Source of the DNA: Nautilus pompilius
Lineage: Eukaryota; Mollusca; Cephalopoda; Nautilida; Nautilidae
Assembly (NCBI GenBank): GCA_018389105.1
Contig: JACATO010000649.1
Location: forward strand, 558,001-622,000
DNA length: 64,000 bases
Reading direction: 5' to 3'
Made by a program: the position numbers and the translations under genes. Below the pieces are notes generated by a model, which had not been told where the DNA came from, made no database searches, and saw only the letters and a program-made list of their open reading frames with translations. Of this stretch, positions 10,694-22,199 are shown piece by piece (position 1 is the stretch's first letter; each line of letters opens with the position of its first letter).

Positions 10694-11439
10694 CTGCAGG
10701 AAACAACAATGAAAAACAAATACAACTTCATCAGGCTGGAATTCCAAATATTTAATGTCAATGATCAAGCAGGCATTCCTGTATCTGATACCTGAGATTA
10801 GAAACTGAATCTTGACCATGTACCTATCAAAGAAAATGTGCTTTTCTGTTTTGAGTTTTACTTCAGGTGACACAAGGAAGCAGTGAAGCATCAAGACTAT
10901 CCCATTGTTTGGAAATTTAGAAAATATGAGTAATCATTTGATTATTATTATCATTGTCACCATGCTGATCTAAATACTTACTTGGTTGAAAGTCTTTAAA
11001 ATCATCCATAGGAATCAGACATAGAAGAGAGTCTACATCACATTTGAAATTGGAAGAGAAAAGGGTAACATTCAGTTTTCCGCCTTCCTTTCTTTGTTCT
11101 GAAAGTTGTGCTGTTACCTTTGCTGCAGGGTGACTATGCTTCTAAATTTTTTCTTCTTTATTTGGATGTGGTAAATGGATTTCTACATGAGACAAGGCTG
11201 GATCAACCTTAGTGTTATGATGGAGTTAAAAGTTTGGCCATCACATCTGGACTCATGGATATCAGGAAACTACTCTGTGAGATGATCTTCCAGATAAATG
11301 GGGTGTTGAGATAGTTTTCTTACATGTAAATTCTTTACTTGCAGATATATTTGCATGCTATGCAGCTCCCCCTCCCGTGCCCAAATATCTGCATCTTGAG
11401 TGTTGGTGATCCGTAAGCATCCGTTTTTTTGCGTAAAGT

Positions 11440-12180
11440 TGCCGTTGAATCATGAGCAAGCATACAGGTAACATGAAAGGTGCTGATTGAAGATGCGGCC
11501 AAAGAATTTCCTATCATGTTGGCTGAGATTATTGATCAGGGAGGGTATATACCTGAATAAGTGATTAATGTTGATGATGCTTGGGTGTGATGCGGAAGGG
11601 GATCTTCAAGCCTCTGCTAGCATGCCATGACGAGTATCTGCGGCCCACTCAAGGATTTGGAAGTCCAACAGCAGTGCTTGGGTGAAAAGGCACACTTTTG
11701 AGTGGTTCCGGGAATAATGCAGGGAAAAGAACATACCCTTCAAGATATTGCTCGTCCTCTCGATAATGCCCCTGGCGATCCACCAACCCTCAACGATTAC
11801 CATCTGGACATCCAAGCTGGTGCACATGATGGCAAACACCACTTCCATTTTGCAGCCTATGAACCTTTAAGGCCCTACTGCCTCTGCCGATGAGGAGAGG
11901 AAGACGATGCTGGCAGTGTGGGATGAGATCAAGGCAACAAACACAAATGGTGTCTGGATGAAACTCTGCCCTCAGTTCATTCATGACTTCAAGAGCTTTA
12001 CAGACACTGTCGATGAAGTGTCCAAAAAGGGTCGTTGACATGGTTCATCAACTCCAGCTAGAGATGGAGGCTGGCAACGTTACTCGAGAGCCATTCATGG
12101 GAGCTTTCAAATGAAGAGCTGATGAAGTTGGAGGCTGAGAAGGTTGGCCATGAAGAAGACCCTGCCAACGAATAACGTTG
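11440..12180 (+). pseudogene. Tigger/pogo-type transposase relic inside WDR4 last intron
   Basis: Plus-strand translation in several frames recovers colinear blocks of a TIGD1/Tigger1-like DDE transposase. EDAAKEFPIMLAEIIDQGGY with IPE lies at about 11490-11560, followed by VINVDDAW with the first catalytic acid (about 11560-11587). LLVLDNAPGDPPTLNDYHLD, carrying the second Asp, lies at about 11747-11810. The C-terminal part has EEEGKTMLAVWDEIKATNT, CPQFIHDFKSF and VDMVHQLQLEMEAGN up to LKLEAEKVGHEEDP-like text. Stops and frameshifts break it at least four times. It lies antisense to the host gene. Insertion in an intron between exons 13147-13225 and 10518-10693 would not harm splicing. Confidence 0.75.
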
Positions 12181-12934
12181 AAATAAGTTTATGACGAAAG
12201 GGGTTTATCTGAAACCTTGAGGTTCTTTGATGCTGGACTGGCTGCTCCTGAGGAGATGGATCCGAGAATGGTAAAGTTAGCAGGATATGAAGCATCAGCC
12301 TCTGCCTCTGCCAGTCACAAGGTCACATAACTGAACCCAACAACCCTATGGAAGAGCTTGAAATCCACCCCTTCCATCATTCCAATATAATGGAGGCAAT
12401 GTCTCTTCAGCCTCCAAGTCAGTTCTGGCGGTATGGGCAGGCATTGTGGGTCCGGGCAAACCCTCAATGTAACAACCCCCTCATTTTATGCAAAGCAGCC
12501 TAGCCCATCTTTGTAAATCTCTCATTGGGCATATAGCCCCCTGCACCAATTTGTTGGTGCCAAAGTGGTTAGTATGTGTCCGGCCCAAGTCACTGTCCAG
12601 TCCTTGTTGCATCCTCTGACCACAGGCATCGTGGTCAGAGTCTTTTAGCCGCTAGCACCAATGGGAGTGTGGCTTGATTACGTCAATCCTACTGCGATAA
12701 CAGTTCGAGTTCCAGCCCCCGTCGCCAGCATGTATTGTCGGAGGAGGGCCTGTGATGCAACTGGGAGTGCCTGCCATGGGAGACAATGGCTTTCTATTAT
12801 GATTTTTATTATGTTACGTTGAAAAATCATTGTGCCCCCCCCCACCTCGAGAAAATTTAATGCCTGTCCATGAATTTGTTTCTCCTGCTGGGTCTGCTCC
12901 AAGTCCCTTCTTTAATCTGCATATGTTATGCAGG

Positions 12935-13010
12935 TATACAGTACTGTATGAAATCCGACTTCCATAAGGGTCTCAGGAATGTAACTCTTACATAAGTCAG
13001 GGAGTCTCTG
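12935..13010. mobile_element. Right terminal repeat of the Tigger-like element
   Basis: Reading inward from 13010 on the minus strand: cagagactccctgacttatg, then a run with ctgagacccttatggaagtc and cggatttcatacagtactgta. The ACTTA-AAG-TCGGATTT pattern is typical of Tigger/pogo terminal repeats, and the tip is followed by the expected TA (13011-13012). A matching left end was not found upstream of 11.3 kb, so the element is probably 5'-truncated. The 12180-12935 segment would be its 3' non-coding part. Confidence 0.55.
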
Positions 13011-13146
13011 TACTAAGTAGCACTAAACTAATACTCCTGTATGTACCTACCTACCTATACCCTCTCCCCCTGTCTCTCCATTCTCAATCTCTTTCTCCAA
13101 TCAATCAGGGAAGGTTTAAGCTTTGTTAAAAAAACATGAATCTTAC

Positions 13147-13225
13147 CTTTAAAAAATCTCCAGTCATCATTAATTGTTTTTCTGATGTTGTAATGGACTC
13201 CAGCAGGAACTTCCACTAACTGTGA
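13147..13225 (-). CDS. WDR4: WDR4 orthologue, penultimate coding exon
   Basis: A 79-base exon on the minus strand between a tttttttttccatag acceptor and a gtaaga donor. It reads SQLVEVPAGVHYNIRKTIND then DWRFFK, plus one base (G) of the next codon. That base combines with AT at the start of exon 10518-10693 to give Asp, so the phases agree. In WDR4 this is the last blade segment, where a divergent loop is followed by an xxW motif before the C-terminal helix. Taken alone the exon is too short and diverged to name. It is accepted because it falls in the right place, in phase on both sides (phase 0 in, phase 1 out), with clean splice sites. Confidence 0.8.
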
Positions 13226-13829
13226 CTATGGAAAAAAAAAACACCTAACATCATCTGATGTCCAACTAAATTCTTCATTAATTCATTGCCATATATAAGT
13301 TAAAACAACATTATTAGTGGAAGCAGCACTAGCCATCTTATTAAATTTCTGGTTTATTTTGATGTCATGATTCAACTATTAATTGATGAATAGCCACCTT
13401 GAAAAGTATTTGGAGCCAATTAGTCATCATACAGATTCTGTGTGAATTTATGTACTGGCATCTTGATTTCTCTCTTCAAGCTTTCTGTTGTTGTTTAAAG
13501 AGTTTCATTGGCTGGAATATGTTTCAGGCAACCAATCCAGTAGTGTGTTGTGTAGAAGAGGTTAGTAAACTAGCCACATTCAGTGTGAAGAGATGAAGCC
13601 ATTAGAACAATTAACTTTATAAGAAACTTTAGTGGTTTGGCTGAATTAAAAAAAAAAAAGGTATATTATTACTTGAAAGAATAAGAGAATGTGGTATCCT
13701 GTTATGTGTTTCCTTGCTGAATTTAAAAAGGCCACAAACGCACAACTAAAGATCCCAGGGCTATGTGTGTTGCATAGCAGTCCCCTTCCTCCCCTGTTCA
13801 TGTTCATCGTTTGAATATTTACATATTTG

Positions 13830-13888
13830 GCCACTGATGCATGAAGTCTGACACAAAAAACCAGCGTGCAGATGAGATGTTTCCCCAT
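13830..13888 (-). repeat. Dispersed repeat 'B', copy 2 (inverted)
   Basis: The minus strand reads atggggaaacatctcatctg and gttttttgtgtcagacttca, matching 8782-8846 at most positions. It lies in the WDR4 intron just beside exon 13982-14162. Confidence 0.5.
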
Positions 13889-13981
13889 TTCATTTAAAAA
13901 AAAAAACTAATTCGAGTTTAGAACAGTTTCAAAACTATCCTTATCATTGTATCTGGATGATGAGGCATGTGAAGTCCTTAC

Positions 13982-14162
13982 CTGGCCTTCAGGAAACATG
14001 TACATGGCCAGATTGGCTCCCTCTGCCAATTGTAGCACCCAGAGAATGCTTTCCTCATCGAAGCAAGCATCGCACAGTTCTGCCTCCATGTGTAATGTCT
14101 GGCACGGTGACAGCTTGACTCCAGCATCTGTCGTCAGCCGGAACAGGTGCACTCTGTGCGAT
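13982..14162 (-). CDS. WDR4: WDR4 orthologue, exon with late WD blade
   Basis: A 181-base exon on the minus strand, acceptor actcttccag, donor gtaagg. Its first base (A) completes an Arg codon begun by AG at the end of exon 17804-17973, then 60 codons follow. The key stretches are HRVHLFRLTTDAG, ELCDACFDEESILWVLQLAE and NLAMYMFPEG. They parallel the vertebrate WDR4 order: a strand ending in a hydrophobic-F-x-L motif, a W/C-D-x-x-F-x-E-x-x-x-LWVLQ core, then a short strand before the last loop. The LWVLQ core is the clearest family mark. No internal stop or frameshift is seen. Confidence 0.9.
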
Positions 14163-17100
14163 CTGGAAGAGTTTAGTGTTAAGGTTATCAGGATGTTTAC
14201 TGCACAGTCCATTATTGAAAGTCTTCCTCCTTACAATATGGTACAGCTGTGGAAGAAAGTCAGAAGGCCAGGAAACGTTTAAGACTGATATGAATTTGGT
14301 CGTCCTCTTTTTTTTTTTAATGAAAAAAACCTTGCTTTTAAACAAAATACCGAGTTATCCCTAATCTGCTGGAAGTCTTCAGGTTCTGCACTAATTAGGA
14401 GGAATTCTATCTCCACCCTCCCACATTGCTTGCACTTACAAGAGATCAGTTTACTTTTGACAAACCATCCTTTGTGCCTTTGCTTTGGGACTCCCAGGCA
14501 CCAATCCTTGTTTGGTACACAAAGTGTAGAGTCACAATTGCCAATGCTAGAGAACCACCTGAAACAGGTATTCAAACAAAAGAAATGCATCACAAGGTGT
14601 TCTATCGCAGCATGATAATGGGAGACCAAACAGCACTTGAGGGCAACCACTGATACTTTGAACTTCTGCTACACGGTCCAGATCATCCCTTTCTGCCCCT
14701 CTTTGGACTCCCACAGCGACCAAAAAGTTTCTACCCGAAATGGTATCGAGAAACTTGTGTATCACTGGACTACATCTTGCCAAACAGGGAGGCTGCAGAG
14801 AAGTGATGCAGTCCAACAAACGATACCTGGTCACATTTTTTTTTTTTTAAATTTATGAAGCATCCTTGCATAAATGCACCAGTGGCCAAAACTATTGCAT
14901 CACCTTATTTGGGGGGGGGGGAGGCAAAATTTCCATTCTGCAAACGAGGGTTATATCCAAACAAGGAACCTGAAAGGTCAACTCCTTACTACCTTTGTTT
15001 TACAAATGTTAATAAAGCTAACTATGACATTTACAGGGCTTCATAATAGTAATTTCTTATCAAGAAGCAACTGAAGAATAATACAGCAGTAAATAAACAC
15101 TTAAGGAATATTGTCGTTTTCTTTTTTAAAAAAAAAAAAAAAATACATGAATGACAAACCAGGAAGAGAACAAAAATGCTTGAAGACGGGTACGGGTGGT
15201 GGTGTAGTTTACATTAGAGGAAAGATATAGAAGTGTTAAAACTGTCACAAACCCCTCCCACCACAATTTCTGAGCATCGGTGTGCATCACAGAAACAACG
15301 TGCACGCTCAGATCCTATAATTCAGAGCTGGATAATAAGATTACGTAAAAATATTTTTCTGTTTCGTCCCCCCTCCCCCCTCGCTTTAAAAATAATAAAA
15401 ATAATATGAATTTAGGGCTGGAAGGAAAGATGCTACAAAATATGATTACATCTGTTTTCAAAATCAGGCAGGAAAAAAAAAGACACAGCACCATGGAATA
15501 CGTGTTTCTCCCCATCACTCAGGATATACGTCATCTATTCAGTTCTGAGGCATGCTATTTTTGTTTTTTTTTTTTTTTACAAACAATAAGTAAATTTAGG
15601 GTATTGTTTCATATTCATCACCATGTAAAGGCGTCACTTTGTAAAGTAACTGGGTAGCATCGGTTGGTCATCAGTGAAGGATGACCGTTCCTGACTGGAG
15701 GCAGCCTAGTGTTCTTGCCTAGTTCACTTTGATAGCTGCCCATCATGGCAGATAATTGGTTTAACTGTACAGAAACTTTCAAATCAAAAGTTGCCCTGTT
15801 CAGTGGAGAGAAAAAAAACAAAAGGCAACAGGAATGCAACGACCATTTGGCTGACTGCCAATGTGAAGGGAACATTCGATGCCGGCACAGACGTATGAAG
15901 GTTATAGTGTGCCAAGGGGCAGAAGACACCCTAAACACAGAGAACCTTCTGCATTTATTCAGTCTACACGCGGGTAGTGAAGTCACTGCGCTAAACGGTT
16001 AGCATCCGCCATGTCACACAGTAGGGAGTTCAGGACAAAGTGGAACACAAGCATTCTTCCTCGCTCCCGGACACCACGACCGAGTAAGAACTGCAATGCG
16101 CTAACTGCATGTGGTCAGGGTTAGTAATTGCGATGCCGTGCTAATGATAAGTCTGAAGATGCCACTGTGCATGGTTTTAAAAACAAAAAAAAACGACGTG
16201 CCTGGAGGGAACTTTGCGCATCACTGCAAGACCGCCTGGGACCGAACTTGCTTTCATTCTGGGAGAGGACAAGTTCATTGTCACCACCTTTGGGAATCGG
16301 CATCAGTGGGGGGCCATTTGAGGAAAGTGGAAGGGTTAGGGAGGGGAGGGGGTGGTTAAAAAAAATGAGTTGAGGGTACTTGGAAAGCTGTTAAGTCTAA
16401 AGTGGTGCAAGTAAACTTCCTTAGGCGAGGGCAGAAAGAATTAAGGAGATGCTGATTCAGAAGTTGGCCTCAATTTTAATGGAAATCAATCCATCCACCT
16501 CATCTTTCTTCGACTGACTTGTATCAGACCTTGTGAGTTAATGCCTTTTATGCTAAGAAATCTTCCCATCCTGTTTAGGTACAGCTAGTCAGGGGATAAC
16601 CATGCAAGGACTTCCTTTCTGATGCACATCTTGCAGTAGGTCTTTCTTCTTGTTTCACACCATCAGGAATAAGATGCAGTCCTAGATCCAGTTAAACCTC
16701 AGAACTGAAAAGTAAGCTGACTGCCCTCTGATAAGAGAAAGAGAAATAAAAGATGATAAAATATGGCTATTTCCTTCGTCCAAAATCCTGAAAACCTATG
16801 AATCAAAAGTACTACAAAAACTGTAGGACTTTGGCCAAAGTTTTCTTTTTAATGAAAGAGAGCTGCAAAATGGCAACGTCTTTCCTTGGATGCCATGAAG
16901 TTTGATTACCTCCCCTGCCAAAAATTTCAAAAATGATAAAACAGCACTGCAAAAAACAACAACAACAACAACTGAAAGTTAAAATGCAATCATCATCTTT
17001 GGAGAGAAGAAACCGCACTATTGGGGGGGGGGTTGTCAAACAGCCAGCCAGTCTCCAGAGGAGGAGGACTGAACTTGGGGCATCCCCTGCAGCGGCTGGC

Positions 17101-17803
17101 CGGTTACTTTACGAACTCTCCAAACTGAAAGGAAGTTGGAGCTGTGATGTGCTGCTGGTCAGGTGGTAAAAAATAGAAACCTTAAACACTAATCCCACCC
17201 CACCACCACCACCACTACACGAATCTACTCGTTATCCAATTGGATAACATCTAATAAAAATTAAATTAAAAATTTTAAAATAAGATCTCATCAGAGGATA
17301 CGGAAAGACGAGGTAGTTATCCAGAGTTCGGGTCCAATCGCCAGCAGCAGCAGCAGCATCAACAACAAAAAGTTTTGCTTGCTTATGTTTGTTTTTGGTT
17401 GGGAAGGGGTTAATTCAAGCTTTGCATTGGTGAAAGAGTTTTTTTTATAATTTCTTTCTAAACCGGCACAGAAATCAAAACCGCTGCAGCAACCCACCTT
17501 CTGGCGGGATGATGGACGCTCTTCTTACGGAGAGAGCCAAACATCATCAGATCTCCCCCCCCTCCCCGCCAGCGCCCACAGGATTGGCTCCAGTTATCGG
17601 AAGTTTTTGTCATCCATATGAGAGCCCTCCGCCCGTGGGGGGGGGAAGATGTCGACGATCGCTCGCCTCGCCGGAAACCGAGTTGGTTTGCTAGGGGGCG
17701 GAGGAAGTTGGAGGAAGTTGTTGTTTGTTTTTTTTTCTTCTTATTTTGTTTTAATGTGCGGCGGGAGGGGAGGGAGGAATCTGTGAGCTACACAATAGTT
17801 TAC
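14163..17803. other. WDR4 intron (3.6 kb)
   Basis: Several poly-A/T tracts, a G10 run at 14911, and near 14882 a cagtggccaaaactattgca stretch that looks like a Tc1-type tip without a partner. No further exon needed: the flanking exon phases join. Confidence 0.6.
15980..16090 (+). repeat. Possible tRNA-derived fragment
   Basis: The text tgcgctaaacggttagcatc, followed about 30 bases later by gggagttcaggac, has box A- and box B-like order and spacing. It does not fold into a full tRNA by eye and has no clear link to the other SINE copies. Confidence 0.25.
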
Positions 17804-17973
17804 CTGTCAGAAATGACAGCTAACACTCGGTGGAGTGGGTCGAATGTCAGGCTTCTCACAGCTGCTGGATCGGCTGAATGGTGCCCGGTGGCGCCCTCTC
17901 CCTGCGCATCATTCTCACTATTCACGGTGTGCAGCAGCTTGGTTTCTAAAGACCAAACTCGAATTGTGCCATC
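17804..17973 (-). CDS. WDR4: WDR4 orthologue, WD-repeat exon (DGTIRVW)
   Basis: A 170-base exon on the minus strand. The acceptor is a pyrimidine tract ending ctaag and the donor is gtaaac. It starts in phase 0 with DGTIRVWSLETKLLHTV, the canonical end of a WD repeat, directly continuing the SGSG that ends exon 29212-29269. A polar loop of about 20 residues (rich in Ser, Glu, Asp, Gly, His) follows, then VRSLTFDPLHRVLAVISD. It ends two bases into an Arg codon that is finished by the next exon. In vertebrate WDR4 the equivalent loop is also variable and is followed by a strand with a hydrophobic-ALL/VI-x-D pattern. The exon is more GC-rich than its intronic surroundings. Confidence 0.92.
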
Positions 17974-19389
17974 CTTAGGGGGGAAAAAAAAGGGAGAGAG
18001 AGAGGAAAAAAATATTTATGCTAAAGTTAATAATTTAATAGATGAAATTTTATCTTTTTCCAAAAAATTCAGCATGGAATGACATGAAATAAGTCAGACT
18101 AAAGAGCTACTGCTTCGAATTTATTAACCCTTTAAAGAGTCTGCAACACCCTTCTCTCTTACTGTGTGCTCAGCTCGAGGAATGAACCCTCATCATCTTT
18201 GTTGCATAGTAAGCAGAAAGCATTTCCACAAGTCTTCTCCAACTCCTAACCCTCCCCCTTTCCAAAACAAAACATTTCTTAGTCTGAAGAATTTCTGCAA
18301 TACAGGTGTTAGTGAATTTTGTCACCTGTTGACAGGAATTGCTTTGAGACTGCATAATCGCAAGAGGGGAGTGGTGGGGGGGGGCTAAACCATCTGCATG
18401 GCTTGGTATCAAGAAATATTTTTCTAACAAGCAATAATAAATAAATAGTGGTCCAGTTTTTAAAAACATTCCCATCAACGGACCATTGTCTAATCCCAAA
18501 TTCTCCAAAGAAATGACAATGGCTTCCTGCTCACTCATTACATCTAAGTTAAATTATACAAGAGAGTTTCCATGGTGATGTTGATAGATCCGCCATGTTT
18601 CCTGTGAATGTAGTGTAGTAGTAGGCAGGTGGGGGAGCAGACTCCCGAATGTACTAACAAATAGCTCATGTTCCAATTATAGGCATTAAAGAGGAAATTT
18701 CAGAAAAAGAAATCAAAAGAGAGCCTGTTATGCTTCATCGTTTATCTTATATTATAGGTTATAGGTAAAGCTGGTATTCTATGGTTTGTGTAAGGCTGAA
18801 GACATCATTAGGCTGTGAATGAGCTAGGAGTGGATTGGTAATTGTAAAAAAATGTATATATATATATCTATTACACAACCCCTGCAAAAGTTTAAGTAAA
18901 TCCCCAGATTACTTGGAAACATTAGTTTCATTTTTCACATTACTAAAAGGACTGGTGAAGTAGGGATTTTCAGACAAGGAGAAATAGCTTCCTTTTTTGG
19001 GAGGGGGGGGGAGCTCTCTGAGGTAGTGATAGTCTCCAGTAGTTCTTGGCCAAGAAGTTCACTGCTTAGCAAACTACAGAGTTTTCTGAGCCAGCTTCAG
19101 TCAACTAGGGTTTCCTTGGGACATTCTGTCCCCCCCCCAATCCTCCTCCTCCCTAGCCACTGCTTAACTGGAAAAGTTTTAGTTGGGGAGTCGGTTCTCT
19201 TCCCACTGAGGTATTTGGTCCTTTTTTTTACAGGGGAGGCAGATGAGATACCTAAACCAGACCACTCTGACTGGTTTTGTGCGGTGAAAAGGCTGTACAC
19301 ATGCCGACAACCTTAACTGGGGACTCTCAAGTAGAATTAAGCAAAGTTTACTTCAGTAATCACCAGTAGGCAAAAGCCATCATAACCTA

Positions 19390-19800
19390 TACAAAGAACC
19401 TTCCCCCCCCAAAAAAAAAAAAAGAGAGAAGGGCTATGTATGATTTTAAAATTGATTAATGTCATCACATGCCAATACTGTTCTACTCATTAACAATTCT
19501 ACTACAAAGAAATGTGTACTTCCTGATATCATACCAGGCTGGAACGTTAGCTGATTTTGCAATTATGAGCGCAAAATTAGTAATTGTAGATAGCCAAAAA
19601 AAATCCCTCCCCCTTCAACTGTTGACAAACCGATGATTTATATTTATATAAGGAACTTTTAAATTTGATACTGCCAGGTTAATCCCTTATAACGTTCTGT
19701 TTGCTGTTATCTAAGATTTTGGTTAGCATTTATCCCTAGATTCAAACAATTTAACGTCTCCTTTATGATGATAACCATAGTTTCCTTGATTGCCTGTTCA
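19390..19800 (+). repeat. Dispersed repeat 'A', copy 2
   Basis: Same order of landmarks as copy 1: a C-run, then aaaattgattaatgtcatca, ctcattaacaattct, cttcctgatatcat, gttagctgattttgcaattatgagc, a second C-run (ccctcccccttcaa), and later ttaaatttgatactgccagg. Divergence from copy 1 is considerable, so it is an old insertion. Confidence 0.5.
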
Positions 19801-22150
19801 GGTAACCTTACATCTTTCACTTAATGTCTTCTTCCTTTCAGTATCATTTATGTAAATCAAAATCAAGAGGGGGACACCTAAACCGAACCCAGTGACCTGT
19901 TGATATGACAATGGCGCTACATATTGTCAGTTGCTTTTCCAAGTTCTCAATCTACAGTAAAAAAGGTCTCTGCCATACACACACCTATTCCCATAACTCT
20001 AACTCTTAATCTTTTATGAAGAATTTTAAATAAGCAAAACCAGCTTGATTTTGGCCAATGATTCCAAAAATCCTAGATTTTTTTTTTTTAGGCAGGATAT
20101 TTAGCTTTGAAACCAATGCCAAGAATCTAGAATCTCTTAAATTATGATTCGTAAACTTGTCTCCAATAAAGGATTCTTAAATCCTGTATATTATCAAGAA
20201 TAAAGTAACAGGCCAATAATTAATATAATTGCTTTTATCGTTCTTTTTTCTTAAAAAAAAAGAAAGAGAGAGTTTAAAACCTGCACCATTTCCATTTTTT
20301 TGGGAAGCTCTCTCTCTTCATACGGTGTTGCCTACAGCTCCTGTAGAGACTCTCTCCTTGGCTGGTGATGTTTCCTTTGAGTGGGAGTATTTGAAGGTAT
20401 TCAGAACATGCACAGTTGTGTCTGGTGACAAACCGCAGCATTGCATTTTCTGAATTGGAAAGGGTTGAGATCAAACCATCTGAAAGAAATGCCATTTTTC
20501 TGTCAGCTGCTTTTCTGAAAACTTCTGATTCTGCCAACATGGGTAGTGGAAATGGTACATCATATAATCCACTTTATTAGTTCTCTGATCACTGGGCTAC
20601 CGTGTAGTTGTTCCAGTTCTTGCTTCTGTGGAATATCCATCCATAGAGGTATAGGGTAAGTCCAACTGAGCGATTCCACCATAAGGTTTTTAAATCTTAA
20701 AGGTGTGTGCTTTTGCTTCTTTTTCTGATCCCTGCTACAAACGTCATCTTGATCTTCTGTGCTGATGGATCAAACAAAATAGCTAACAAAGGTTTACACG
20801 TGAACTGTGCAGTTTCTTTAAGAATTCTAGGAAAACTATTATCAAGAACTTACAGCCCCATCTGATTTCCAATTAATGCATTCTCTCCACTTCTAGTCTA
20901 TACTATAAATACTAAAACAATAACTATTCAGAACACCAACTTAGGTCCAGTTTTACATCTGTCGCTTTCCCTTTTGCGTTAATGTATGAATAAAAGGATC
21001 TCAAATCAGCCTCAATAGTTTATATATATCCAATCATTTTCAAAATTAGTACTAGGGTTATTTCAGCTGGGTGTCGTCTGATTGTCCCTAGTACTTGTAT
21101 AATATTATTCATGTATTCTTAAACCCATGTAATTGCCAACTTATTGAAGTCCAGTGTTTCTGTCTACATATCAGTCACTGAATTTTTCAAATAAGGCATA
21201 ATCAAGTGGCACGATCACTGTCACCAAGCAGTTTCATGTTATTTGCTTTATTTATAAGGTCAGCGTAAAAAAAAACAAAAATGAAAGCTAACTCCAGCAA
21301 AGTGCATGGTCAGAAATAGTTGCTGAAGAGAATTTAACGCGAACTGAGCAAACGGATTCAGAACTACGCAAAATCATTGACCCTTCCAGAAATTGCAAGA
21401 GGATAATCCTGCCAAAGTCAGAAAAGCAAAAAAAAAAACATTTCACGGTGGGACTGCTGCTACATTTTAATATTCCATACCGAGGCCTTGCCAATAAATA
21501 ATAACTTAAAACCTAAATTAATGTGCTCTTTATCAGATATCTTTTTAATCTACTTCAAATGGGTCAGGGTTAAAAGGTACATGGGACAAACTATGGCAGT
21601 TGGCAGTTCTCGGGTTTTTCTGCAGAGCCTTGAATACACACTGTTAATGGATTGCTGAGCTATTTCTCCTCGAACAATCTGGTGGCCAAAGAGTCAATGC
21701 TCCAAGTGACATTTTACAATAAATCCCTGGAACAAGAATTACCCTTTTCTTTTTTATTACTGAAAGAAAGCGATGCGAAATTACAGAGACGTTCAGTGAA
21801 GGCTTCTGCTATTTTTTTTAGCTTCAGTTTATGGATGATTGACACCAGGGCGTGTGTTGGTAATGGTGGAGACTTCAGAAAGGAGAGAAACAGAAACGAC
21901 CGAGGTGCTGTTATTTTGGCCACTCAGTTCCAAAAAAAAGGGCGGCGCACGGAGAAGGGTTCGGTCATGCGTGACCGGTCACCGAGAGTAAGAGACGGTG
22001 TGCGGTGATGCCGAACAAGCCCTGGCTGTTAATGGAATTTGTCGACAATAAACTCGAGAGTCTGGTACTTTTTTCCCCCCCCTCCTCCTTTTGTCGGACA
22101 GGTTCGCTCTCGGAAGTCATGTTCCAAGCCGTAAAAACACAAAAAACAAC

Positions 22151-22199
22151 GGGGGTTGGGGGGGGGGATTTACCACGTTCTATACAGGGGGGCGGGGGA
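22151..22199 (+). other. G-rich tract, possible G-quadruplex
   Basis: Four or more G-runs within 50 bases: ggggg tt gggggggggg and later gggggg c ggggg. This is the strongest of many G-runs in 21.9-23.4 kb. No gene is associated. Confidence 0.5.
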
